DNA from: Gonapodya prolifera JEL478
Taxonomy: Eukaryota > Monoblepharomycota > Monoblepharidomycetes > Monoblepharidales > Gonapodyaceae
DNA: 64,000 nucleotides
Direction of reading: 5' to 3'
Assembly: GCA_001574975.1 (NCBI GenBank)
Contig: KQ965759.1
Coordinates: forward strand, 310,715 to 374,714
The position numbers and the translations under genes were made by a program. Each line of letters starts with the position of its first letter. The first letter of the stretch is position 1. This document shows, piece after piece, positions 23,725-35,400 of this stretch. The notes below the pieces were generated by a model. It ran no database searches and was not told the DNA's origin. It was given only the letters and a program-made list of their open reading frames with translations.

Positions 23725-23819
23725 GAGCGACTTACAGTCACTTCCATGTATGTCCGGCAAAATATTACCATATTCTGCCGGCTACTATTTCGATTCTTCT
23801 TCAACAAAAAGAAAACGGC

Positions 23820-25404
23820 CTTCGTGATAGTGAAGCCCGTGTGATTGCAGATGCAATCAAAAATGACACAAAACTTACAACACTAGCGATTAGAAGTGAG
23901 TACGGCGTAAGATCACCGGTGGAGAAGAGTCGTATTGAGGGAATACTGACACAAACTACCGTTCGTTACACTCATGCAAACTTCATATTCGACCTGCTTA
24001 CTGGCGAATCGGAGATAATGGTATCACTTCTGACGGTGCACGGGCGATAGGAGAAGCTCTCACAGTGTACTTACAACGCTTCATTTGACAGTGAGAGCAA
24101 CTCTGTGTCAAGTCGTTCTTCCCTTGCCGTATTCAATGAGCTCTCTGTTCCCTCTCTAGACAACAATATTGGAGCTGACGGTGCTTGGGCGCTTGGGGCA
24201 GCGCTCAAAGTGAACTCTGTACTCACAACTCTTGGAGTTCAAAGTGAGTAGATGTACGCTATCTCCGTACTGCCCACGCTCTGTCTCACGGATTGATTGC
24301 CCTCCTGCACCCCAATTTTTTTCTTCTCGTCAATTTCTGCCCTGAAATCTCCAACTTTCACCACGGTCGCAAAAGTCGAATTCGCAGAGAATAGCATCGG
24401 AGCTGACGGCGCACGTGCAATCGGGGATGCCCTCAAAGTGAACAACGTGCTCCAATATCTCGACATTGATAGTGGGTACAGCTGCTCCTGAAACCACTGC
24501 CAGTGATCTGACCTGTACTTCCTTCATTACCACTCGACCGAATACATTCAAAGAAACGGAATCGGTACTATTGGCGCCTTGGCCATTGCGGATGCCTAGA
24601 AAGTGAACACCGCTCACACGAAACTGCACTTGGATATTGAGTATTCGCCTGCACTGATCCCTTCTCCTCCATCTCTCGATATCAATAATTTTCCCATTCT
24701 TTTCGCCCTCCTGCAACCCACTGCGGTGGTATTGTGAACGATATCACAGCAAACAATATTGGTCCCGAAGGTGCTGTGGAAATCGGGCGTGCTCTGAAAG
24801 TAAACGCTACGCTGACAAACCTGGAATTAGACCGTGAGCACGACGCCTTGATGCTCTGTCCATGTCTCCATTCTGTATCTAATCTGCAACCCTATTCGAC
24901 AACATGTTACATACTGATAAATGGGTCATCTCGGCTTTTGCTCCGACTTCCACTCTTTTACCGACTTCCCACACCATATGACTGAAGACAACGGCATCGG
25001 CGAAGCTGGAGCGCGGGCGATAGCCGACGCGCTGAAAGTGATTTGCACACTTCAAAGCGTGGGATTGAACAGTGACTGCACCAGCCCACGCCAAGCCGCT
25101 TTCCTCGCCGTATCATCGCCACTCTCTTATCGTCATCTTTTGCAACTTTCTCGATGGGTCTCCCTTACCTTGCAGGAAACAACATTGGGAACGAACGAGC
25201 CCGTGCTCTCGCTGAAGCGTTGAGGAGGAACACGACGCTCATATCAGTTTAAATGGCAAGTGAGTTGATTTGTAGGGACGAAGGGGAACGTAACACTGTG
25301 CTGACAGAGTCTTTCACACTTCTTGTGAAGATAATGGCGTATCTGACGATGTGAAGAGGTTGCTGCGGTCTCTTGCAAAGTATGGACGTTCTCTTGATTC
25401 ATAA
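23820..25404 (+). pseudogene. Decayed leucine-rich-repeat gene, one repeat per exon
   Basis: Nine successive segments encode ribonuclease-inhibitor/NLR-type leucine-rich repeats of the form NNIGADGAxALGxALKVNxxLTTLxL. Most are flanked by AG...GT splice signals. The best-defined exon, 24160-24243, is exactly 84 bp, i.e. one 28-residue repeat, and the others match it. Segments begin near 23820, 24016, 24160, 24381, 24550, 24750, 24987, 25177 and 25330. The fifth has GCCTAGAAAG where others read GCCCTCAAAG, a stop, and it lacks a normal donor. The second and eighth carry frame changes near their ends. No start or N-terminal effector domain is seen before 23820, where the opposite-strand methyltransferase begins. 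I infer a truncated, decaying gene. Such LRR proteins act in protein recognition; partner unknown. Confidence 0.65.
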
Positions 25405-27086
25405 ATTCGGTTCATATTATTACCAGTGGTGCCAAGCTACTTGGTAGATGTGCGATATTTGAATTGTGGTGAGTTCGTCTTGGCTCCCTGACCCCTCCCC
25501 GCGACCCGCTACACCCGGCCCTTCAACAGCATCGCTCCAATTGCACAGTTATATGCATGGCGCATTCTACCGAGTCCTGCCGCGCCGTTCGTCATCCAGC
25601 CCACGTTTCTCTTGACTTGTGCGTGCAGTGGCGAGTCCACGCCCAGATTCGCCGGCGCCATGCCCTGACCGTTTCCAGACTGCGCTGTTGCGCGCGTACC
25701 CAGTTTCCGGCGGAAGGAAAGGTGCCCGCCATGCCTCCCGGGTTGACGTCAAAGATGGGCGTTGAAGGCCCAGGAGAACCACGTTGGCGACGGGGATACC
25801 GAGATAAGTGATGCGGAGATTGACGGGGCGAGCGCGCGGGGTGGAGACGTCGACCGCCCCGCGACTGGGCCATCGCAGCCGCCGGGCATGTGCGAGCTGC
25901 GGTTGATCTCGCCGCGTGTGATGATGGACAAGCGGGTGTCGGTCGCGGGTCCGCGATTGTGATTGTCAGTGCATGTTGCTGTGAGTGCAAGTAATGAGTG
26001 AGGAAGCCGTGGACCCGCCAGCGGGTACGGCCACGGAGGCAACCTGGTAGTGGGCCCGCCCTGGTGCATTCCGCGGTACCCCGCGATTACGCCTGATGGC
26101 ATGGACGTGACGGCTCTGGGCGCTCAGGCGTTGAGGTGTACGGATGCTGGGTAGCTGTCACGGATGAGACGCCGTCGAGGGAATGAGATGTGGAGGACGG
26201 GAGAGAGACGAGTGCGATAGAGAAGAGCCTGGGATCTGCGGCATAGCAGACGTGTGGTTCTGGCATGTCGCCGAGGTTGGGAGCAGTCGAGGTGTACGAT
26301 GACTAGGTGTCGAAAACGAAGAGAAGGGCACGCCGCCTCGTAAAATGGGCAGGTGCTGTGCTTGCTCAGGCGTCGAGACTGCGACGATCAGTGGTAGCAC
26401 GAAGTTAGCGAGACTGGAGGACGTCAGAGCGAGAAGTAAGCATACCGAGGGATGATGTGGTCGACTTATACTTTGGAGTTCTATTAAACAAGCCCCCAGT
26501 GATATTGGTCGGACGTGAGGAGGTTCGCAGTATGCAAGAGCGCATTTCAGCCGATGCGAGTGTTTCTCCTCTCTGAGTATGGCGACACTCTCGGAGCCAG
26601 GGGACGGTGTTGGGAGTTGCCATGCCGGAGAGGAGTACGATCGTCGCATACGAAGCGCTTGCATGTACGTGGCAAAGACGTGCTGAGAATGCGGGGAGTC
26701 GCGTTTGCGTGGAATCGAATTTGTGTCTCTTGTGAACGATTCATGAGAGGTAAAACAAGATTTGCCGCCCTGACCCACCTCGAGCAGATGACTACATTCA
26801 TGTGATAAAGTTCTTTCGAAATGAGGTCCATCGAGTTATTCGTAATTGAATGCAATAGGGAAGTCTTCTTACCCCAAGGGATTCAAGTTCAGCAAATTTG
26901 AAGGAAGGTCGAAGATATTCAAATTTCCACACTCCAGGAATGTTTGATTTGGATTTCGTTAGACTATTCCTCGCATAACCAGTAAATGAAGTCTTGCAGG
27001 TCGAATCTGCAGATGGGATCACATGTTGGCCACATGTGTTGCAAACCCTCTTCTGGAACCCTCTTCTGGAACAGTTCGTCCTCCTC
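25405..27086. other. Intergenic, no gene recognised
   Basis: 25.5-26.1 kb is GC-rich with overlapping open stretches on both strands and no recognisable domain or clear splice structure. 26.2-27.0 kb is more AT-rich and holds nothing I can name. A hidden small gene is possible in the GC-rich part. Confidence 0.35.
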
Positions 27087-28784
27087 ATGTCCCCTTCCAG
27101 TATTTCTCTGCTAAGAAAACTCTACGCTGCCACAGAGAGGCACTGCGAGGGACAGAATGTGTCGGAAGACCTCTCCGCGACCTTGGAACAGTGCCGACGG
27201 TATTTGCGATCGATCGAGACATCGCCAGCGAGTCGGGCACCACCAGAGGTGCTTGATGCCATCGTAAAACACTTGAGATCGAGGGATGTGATGACTGTCA
27301 CGCGTGTTTCGTGAGTGACTGTCGTGCCGGATACATCGGCAAGATTGATGTTCGAATATGTCGTCGATTTCAGTGTGACTTGGAGCAACAGCGCCCGACG
27401 AAAGCTTTGGGCGACCATCGATATTGACAAAATGAGCATTCAGGAAAGGCGCTTGATCAATCGAAGCTCTGCCAAGGCCTTGGGAGACCGCGGTCGGCTT
27501 TTGCCAATGTCAGAGTTCCCCATCAAAACGATTCTGAGAGATACATCTGGAAATTCATGGAAGTACGAAATAAGCAAAGAACTCCGCTGTACGACAACAG
27601 TCACTAAAGTCATCTATCGCCGGTCAACGGACAATCCCATTCATTATTCCACCCCCGAGACGTACCCTGTTTTTCTGGAGAGTTTCTCCAGACTGACGGA
27701 GCTGGAGATGATCTGGCCGCTGTTTGATACACGTGCCGCACCTCGTTCTTTAGCCTGTCGGGACCCTTTGGCCGCGATGGCCGACAAAGTCACATTCTTG
27801 AAACGACTTACAATTGTCATGTACTGTGGGCTCTCTGGAGGACCATACTATGATGAGAATGGCAACAACTGGGATTACGTCGGCTTCAAAGACATTCGCA
27901 AATCCCCTCTTTGTCGTAGCGTGGAGCACCTGACGATCAAAGAACGGGCGGTTGACCACAACACCCTTGGCCCACAGAGCGAGCTGCGCCTGTGGTCGGA
28001 CTATGACCGAGAAATTCTTTTTTCTGGAATATTGAGTCAGTTTGGACACCTCAAGAGTCTCGCGGTCGGAGCATTTCGAGAAAGATTGCAAATGCAAGTG
28101 CCCTGGATGAACAGCGCACGAGCGCACATCGAAACGTTTTTGGATAGGATGGACTGGCGGAAAATGGAGACCTTGTCTCTGGAGGCGTATTATGGAGCCG
28201 AAAGCGTGGACCTCGCGGAGAGATTTTACCAACAAATCTCGGAGCAATGTCGACGATTACGTTCACTCAGCTTGTACACATTCACGCACGATTTTGGGGA
28301 TGATGCTGGCACCCCAGGCATGTCGCTTCTTTCTTTACTGACAACACTTCCTTCGCTGGAAGAACTTCATCTTTACCCAACCGTAAGCCGCTGGAACCAC
28401 GAGAGGGAGTTCCCACAAAAGCAGGATTCACTTCGCCAGATTTTGTTGCATCATTCGTCAATGAGAGCATTCTCTTTCGGGGTATGCTCCCTTTTCGATT
28501 CCACTTCCCTTGAAATCCTCACCTCCACTTGTCCTCACCTCACGAGTCTAACCCTGGATCGCGTTGGTAGAATACCAGCGGCGGACCTGACAAACACCGT
28601 TGGACGGCTCTTATTCCTCGAGGACTTACGTATTGAGTTGATGATCGGGTTAAGACCAGTTGAAATGGCGCACGCCAAAGCCTTGGTGGATCATCCGAGG
28701 CTGATGTCGCTTCGGTACAGCGAGTATGACCTTGCTGGTGAAGATGTGCGAGACGTGCTCTTTCAAAGGTTTACTGGGAAATGA
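27087..28784 (+). CDS. F-box protein with leucine-rich repeats, 544 aa
   Basis: Two exons, 27087-27310 and 27374-28784, are split by a 63-bp GT-AG intron that falls inside the F-box. Phase 2 joining gives TRVS followed by VTWSNSARRKLWATI. The N-terminal part is a basidiomycete/chytrid-style F-box (APPEVLDAIVKHLRSRDVMT, about residues 53-90), preceded by a short coiled segment. The C-terminal 400 residues have irregular leucine-rich repeats: LKRLTIV, VEHLTIK, METLSLEAY, LRSLSLYTF, LEELHLYP, LTSLTLDRV and LEDLRIEL. F-box proteins bind Skp1 and recruit targets to SCF ubiquitin ligases; the target is unknown. An upstream in-frame Met at 26994 is a possible alternative start. Confidence 0.8.
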
Positions 28785-29437
28785 GTTGCTTCGCGCTGGA
28801 GACTGTGCGAATGCTATCAGACAGGACATGTCTGTGACTTCGCGGGGTAGCTCATGCTTTTCATTCATATGCATAAAGGTGATAATGTTTTTCATACATG
28901 AAATTTTTATTCAAAATCGACTATAAACCTACTCCAACGCTCATTCAATTGCCCACTCCACACAATTTTCATTAAGACTTCGTTCGGCGCTTTCTCAGGT
29001 TCCGGAGTCGCCCGCCGAGGGGTCCTGGGAGGTCGGCATCGATGTCTGCAGAGGACGACGCACCCGGGAGACCCTCTGCTGGCACTGTCGGTTCCACGGT
29101 GAGCACCGTCGGGCGCAGATTTTGGGTTCTGCAACATGGCTAAGCCATCAGAAGTCTTCATCTCAAACGTTCTGAAAAATTCAATTGACTTGTACTCACC
29201 ACTTCGGGGACGAGTTCACGCAACGATAACCGGCCACCCTCGTCCTCGCCATCTTGGTCGAATCCAGCTTCTTCAGGAGACCTTTTCCGCCCTGAGCTTG
29301 TCTGCGACAGTTGCCCAGGAATCACTTCGAGTACTTGTTTCGTTACGATCACGGCAGGAATATCGGCGAAGACAGGAAAGCAGTGACAAGCGAGATGAGT
29401 TAGGACGAAGTCGTTACTACCAAAATGTGATATCTTC
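28785..29437. other. Intergenic between converging F-box genes
   Basis: A minus-strand open stretch (29158-29448) overlaps the end of the decayed F-box-like gene in another frame and may be part of its tail. Nothing else is recognised. Confidence 0.35.
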
Positions 29438-31279
29438 TCAAGCACCATCGCTTGCCAATCCAGTCAAATCAACCTTGACTAGGCCCGCCGCTGATATTGC
29501 GACGGTAGAGACTCCTTGTTTGAGCGGATGCGGTTTCCCACGCTCCGCCACCACTCCAGAATCTACAACATCTGGCGTTTCATTCAGGTGCCTGTTCACG
29601 TCATCAATCTCACCGAGATCGGGTGAATCTGACCCGTGGTGGTTTCCGTTGCTCCCTTCAATCGACAGCACCGGACGAAGCCCCAAGTAGTCATCTGTGG
29701 AAGCAGGGAGTGCAGCAGGTGCATTTGGAGATGGAGACAAAGCGGTCTGCATATGCTCCGCTTCATTCGAAGAGGGGATAACAGATTCAGAATCCACCAC
29801 GACCAGGGGGTTCATTGATAAGTCATTCGAACCCGGGAGGTCGGAAACAAAGACTGACTCTTTCTCGGGTTCGGCAGAAGACCCCGAAGAATGTCCAGTC
29901 GCTGGGGTTTCATCGACATCGCACAGATTCTCGAATTCGCCACCATCCTCATCCTAATCTTCGTCCTCATCCTCGTCGTCGCTCAAGGGTGCTGGTGCAA
30001 ATCGTCCGGCAGTAAATCGCGCGGCAAACAGCTCGGGGTTCGGCATCATGACCTCATTTGGGTCAAACGGTGAAGTTGGTTTGGATGATCGTTCCTCCGT
30101 ATCCGACTCCCACCCGTTCACCAATTCGTTAGATGGTTCCGCAGATGCATGAGGTACTCCGGCTAGCGCTCTGAATTCCTGCCCAACAATCGAAGATTCA
30201 TGCCTCTTTCGATCGATGGCATTATCCAGGGCCTTTTCGACTGATGCTTGTGACACGGACTCGAATCTCACGAAACCCTTGACGCACTTCCTGACTTCGT
30301 CAGTCCTAAAAGCGCGGGGAAGCTTTGGAAGAGGTGTATGTCCGAGTGACTCCGTGACTTCCATGTAACGCACGGCAGCGTCAGGGTCTAGTACGTTCAT
30401 CGTGAAAATATCGCGCACATCTGCTTATTCAACGGGCTCCACGACACCATATCCGCGATCTGCGAGAAGCTTCTCCACAGCCCTTTTCTTAAAAAAACAT
30501 TGGTTGTGGCCAATAACCAGGTGCATGTGGGGGGTCGCAAAGCTGCAGCGATCGGGCCCTACCCACTTCCTCAACACACTCAAGATTGCGTCGCGCATGT
30601 TAAAGTGGAACCCCAACTTTGCTGCCGCGTACACGGCCCACTCGACGTCCAGAGTGTAGTCATGTACAATGCGCCGGGCGAATTCGCTCTTGTGTGCTCT
30701 CCGAAGGTCAACTCGGAAGTGAAGCTATTCGTAGTAGATCCAGGACTGGCTGCTGGTGACACCCGGAAGAGGCATAAATGCTGCCTTGAAACGGAATATC
30801 TTCCTGTATGTCGCGCAAGGCGTTGCGGTTTCATCGGCGAATGCGTCCGCTGTCGCAACAGTGGTGAGCGAATATGGAGCGGTAAGGCAGCCGGGGCAAA
30901 AGAGCACAGGCGATGTCAAGTACTTGAAGGAGTACATCGCTTTACACTGTACACACTCGTCGGTCTCCGCGGGAAGTGTGGTAGTTTTGTTGTCAAAACC
31001 GTCTTCATCGTCACCGTCTTCGTCGACGTTAGCCATCATTGTGATTGCCGCCGCAATGTACCTCAGGTACTGCTCCACTGCGCTGTCTTCGAGCCGCGAC
31101 ACTATGAGCCACGCCAGTTTCGGCGCGATGTTAGTCTGGTCCACCACTTTCTTCATGAGCTCAATCTTCGGGGGAAGGATAGCGTTGACCAGCCGAGAGC
31201 TTCGTCTCGCCGAGAGCGCATCCTCCAGAGAAAATGTCCGGCGCCGAAGTAGGATACGTTCCACAATTCCGGTGGGCAG
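29438..31279 (-). pseudogene. Decayed F-box-like gene
   Basis: Reading on the minus strand from a GTAG-type acceptor at 31280-31282, a single frame runs for about 600 codons to 29438. It opens LPTGIVERILLRRRTF, which resembles an F-box start. It continues through a CVQC...CPGC pair (possible zinc ribbon), a segment rich in aromatic residues (RKWVGPDRC, HMHLVIGHNQC), and an acidic low-complexity tail (SDDEDEDED). Three in-frame stops interrupt it (about 30725, 30425 and 29954), yet the frame is otherwise maintained, so decay is recent or the stops are bypassed. I do not recognise the family beyond the weak F-box resemblance. Origin from a mobile element is an alternative. Confidence 0.45.
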
Positions 31280-32440
31280 CTACGTCGAGGGAGGTTCCGG
31301 TGTTGCATCGTGGGGAAAGCAGAGGAGAGCTTTGATGGAAGACAATTTTCGGCGTGCGTGTGCGGGCGGGAGGCGGGAGGAGGTGAGGTGGCGGATGGGT
31401 GCGCTTCCGCTGCTGCTTCTGAGCAAGTGGAGGTCTGGTGCTGCTCAACACTTTATTGGGAACAACTCTTTCCATCGACAGCACCAATGATTGCTCGCCA
31501 TCAGAGGAGCTACGCGCGCGCACTTTCGGGCCATGTGAGTATCTCTGTCGCCTCTCCAGCAGAAGAGCGCTCCGGCTGAGTTTGTCTCTTTGCATCCCTG
31601 CGCCGTCGTTTGATGGCATCGACGAACAGGGCGGAACGGTGAATTAGTTTTCCCTCGCTGGACATTAGACATCGACGGCGACTTCTCACGAAACAGTCGG
31701 TTCGTGTAGTCTATACCTCGGGACAGATTGCCCTCTCACCCTCCTCGCCTACAGGTTGAAAGGACGAGGCGAGCCGTTGGCGCTTCCCTACCTCGCCTTA
31801 TCGTGGGACATGAATCCTCCAGAAAGTGGTCTCGAACCCTGCAGAAGCCCAGCTTCTGGCGCGTCTTCGACACGTCCTCTTTGACTTGTCCCCTCGAGAA
31901 GTTCAAGAATCCTGAAGGTATACCTAGAATGAACCGCACCATTGGAATGACCGATAAGGGGTGACTGGCCTGGTGCGGGGACGGAGTGAGTTGCCCCCTT
32001 GTTTTGCGTGGTAGCACTAACTGGGGTGCTGGTGGCTGCCTCCACTCGGCGCACCCCGGGCAACGGCCGGCCTCTTATGCTGGCGACTTTGTCGGTGTGC
32101 TTGGGGCCGGACAGCTTTAGCCACCATTCCCATCGAAGTGATCGAGGAGAGCGGGACGGGTGGAAGGGTTTAGTCCTCAACGTACTGGTACAAGAATGTG
32201 TACTGAACCAGATTATATTCCCTGTGTTGCCACCGACGTTTCCTGTCCTTTGACTTATGCCGGGGAATGTTCTTCGACGGGTCGAATGATCGAATACTTC
32301 TTTTGGGGGGAATCATCGACTGTCAGTCACTCTAGTGTATTATTGCTCTTCACATCTCCAACGAATAATGCAATGAACTCAAAACTGTCAATATATATCA
32401 TTGTATCCCCTCGAGCTGGCGGTATCAAAAATGCATTGTA
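31280..32440. other. Intergenic, no gene recognised
   Basis: Possibly the 5' exon of the decayed F-box-like gene (31.3-31.6 kb, minus strand, basic residues), then about 800 bp without recognisable features up to the golgin stop codon. Confidence 0.35.
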
Positions 32441-35400
32441 TCATCGGACGAGCTTCTGCATGCGGTAGACTGTTTCCGAAAGGCAGAAGAAGTAAGAACG
32501 TCTCGCTTACTTTTATCAGTCAAATCAAATTCAGCTCACCTTCTTCGGGCGAGTATCGCAGTATCATTCCCAAAACTGGTATGAGACTCTTCTATTGAGC
32601 CGAAAGAGATCATGGAGTGACGCAAGTGAAGCGACGGGGGATTGAAAGGGTGGGGTGCGTGCGTGTTGAGTATGCGTGTCAGAGATGAAGAGCCCTCGTG
32701 CTCAAGTTGTATCATCATGAACTCACCCTAAACTCCTTCTTCTCCACGAACTGAATCAACACCTGCTTCAAATAATCCACATTCACCTCATCGGGCCCCA
32801 CGACGATCGAAGCAGGTCCACCTCTGTTGGGGCTCGCTATACCCGGCGAGTTTCCAAACGACATGCGAGGTTGACGTGACGTGGGCGATTGCGGTGCGGA
32901 TTCGGTGGCGAAGGGAGTCGTCGTTGCCGTGCGTGTGGTGTCGATCTGCAAAGTTGCCGTGGCGCCGGCGGGTGAGGGTGCGCGGTAGGGTAGCGCACTG
33001 GGTCGTGTGGATACGGATGCGACAATGCTTGCGGCGATCGCGGCAAGACCCTCCTCCGAGGCAGACCGAGGTCGCTCACGAGCGGATGTGGCGGCACTCG
33101 ACCGCTCGAACGAGCGTGGCTGGTCCGCCGATGCGCGGCGGCTAAAAGGGGTGGTGGGCGATGTCATGGAACGAGTCAACTGGCTCATGTTGGGTGATGG
33201 TGATGGCGAAGGGGGGTTGTCGAGACCTCCAAGCTTGCGATGGAGTTTTCGGATTTCGTCTTTGAGGGTCTACGTTTGTGAAAGCAAACTCAGCTTCGTA
33301 ACGCAGGTCAACCCATCATTTTAAAGACGAACCTTGTTCACTGCCTTGTAATGGCCTTCCCGAACCTTGTAGTCTTCCGCAAGCCGCTCGCTCCGCTCCT
33401 GCAGCTGCCGCGACGAATGCTCGGCTGCCTCGAGACGCTCTGTCAGGTTGGAAACGGACGCCTGATCCCAAACCGTTTTGTTCAGTAATGGGCTCACGCT
33501 ACTCGGTAGATTTCACTCACCTCCTTAGACTCCACATCAGCCAAAAGACTCTTCTCTCGCGTTGCACTGTCCGCAATTCGAAGTCGAAGTTTCTCCAACT
33601 CGACATTCGCAACGTCCAATTTCGCCCGCTCCTCCTCCAAAGCACGATCCCCCTCCACCACCTTCCTTTCAGCCTCCTTGATCTCAGCATCTTTTCGCTT
33701 GAGCTCTCTCCCTTTGCTCACCACCTCCCCCTTCAAGTCCCGTAAGTCCTTGACGACACCCTCCAACTCCCTCTGTAATCGATCCCTGTCTTCGGTCATC
33801 TCGTATATCCGTCCCTCCAGCTCTGACACACGAACACGGAGCGAGTCATTCTCGACCGACTTGGTCTGGAATAGCCGCTGCGATGTCTCCAGCTCGGTCT
33901 CAAGTGTTGGTATTCTGCTCTCCAACATGGCTACTTTGGACTGGGACTCGCGGAGTGACGACTGCGACGCAACAAGCTCCGCCGCCTTCTCTTTCAGCTG
34001 ATCTGAGAGTGACGATATCGTAGTCGCATGGCCAGATATTTCTGTCCTAAGATCGGCATTCTGCGCCACCTGGCCATCAAGCTGCGCCTGCACAGTCTGA
34101 AGTCTGAAATCAACCTCCTTGGCTGCATTGTTCGCTTCCTGGATCGACGCAGTGGCACCTTCCGCCTTCGCAATGGCCGTCTGCATGTCCAAGAGCGCCT
34201 GCTCCCGCTCCTTCTCCGCTGTCTCTGCCGCCTCCTCCCGCTCTCTAACTTGCGCACGTAGAGCTTCCATATCGGCTTTAAGCCGTTCGATCTGCTCATC
34301 TCTGTCTTTGAGCTCGGCTTCGATCTTGAGAATCCTGGACTTGGAATTGCGAAGGAGCTGAATCGACTTGTTCTTGGTCTCTTCCGCCTCCTGTTGAAGC
34401 TCCTTCATCTGCTGTAACTCTTGGTCCCGTTCGTTGAGTTCTGACTTGCACAATTTCAGAGATTCCTCCAGATCAGCAATTCGCTTCTCCTTATCTGCCT
34501 TCGATTGCTCTAATACAGGAACGGCCTCTGCAAGTTCGTCCCTCTCAGTCGTTACCGCGGCAAGATCCTCCCGTAATTTCTCCAACTCATCTTTGAGCGA
34601 GTCACACTTCTCTTCAAACACCTTGAGCTTGTCGCCCAGCTCTTTCATTCCTCCCAACGTTGCCTCTCTCGCCAACTCCAATGTCTGCACCTGATCCAGC
34701 AGGCGCTCTATCCCTGTATCCCTCTCCCGCACGGCTACCTGGGCTCGAGCAATCTTCTCCTCCGCCGCCGCAAATGACGCCTTCGTAGCCATCAACTCAT
34801 CGGTTGTCGCAGCCAAAGCTGCCTCGCGTCCTGCGTGATCTCGCATTGCGTTGTCGTACTCTGCTTGGACTCTTCTGACCTCTTCTTGCAGCTTTTGAAT
34901 CTCTTGCGCTTCCTCTTCAGTCTTCCTGTGTGCGTCTTGGACTTTCTCTTCTGCATTCTTCCAGGACTTCTCAACCGCCTCGAGCCTCTCAGTTACTGAC
35001 TTCAATTCCGCTTCCCGGGCATCCACAGCTTCGGCAAGGTCCGAAGAGCTGCTGGCGCCCGCCCGAAGTTGATGGAGCTCCACATCTCGTGTGGCCACTT
35101 CTTGCTTTAAAAGTCCCATATGACGTTCGAGCTCCTCTGCCCGTGCGACTCCTGCTTTCAACTCTCTCTCCAAGTTTTCAATTTGACCATCCCGCAATCC
35201 GATCTCTGCACTCAAGTGTTCAACTTGGGCCTCAAGCGATTCATGTGAAGATTTCTCCTCAGATTGTGCTCTACGTAGGTCCTCATTCGTGGATTGCAAT
35301 CTCAAAATGTTAGCGTCCATTTCGGCGACGCGTTTCTCTGCCGCACTTGATTTCTCATCCACCTCACGCAACCGCGCTTCTAACTCTCTCACTTTGATTT

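Noticed and set aside
25557-26102. GC-rich overlapping open stretches that might be a gene
   Set aside because: No start, splice structure or recognised motif singles out one frame.
29954-30727. Possible reassigned stop codon, because TAG or TAA interrupts several otherwise good frames
   Set aside because: Intact neighbours (RING finger, seven-pass protein, cytidylyltransferase, GMC copy 1) end at TAG in family-appropriate places, and LUD ends at TAG and TAA. The interrupted frames also carry frame changes, so pseudogenes explain it.
30500-31490. Long plus-strand open stretches opposite the decayed F-box-like gene
   Set aside because: They overlap each other in several frames and have no domain. 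The minus strand carries the coherent sequence.
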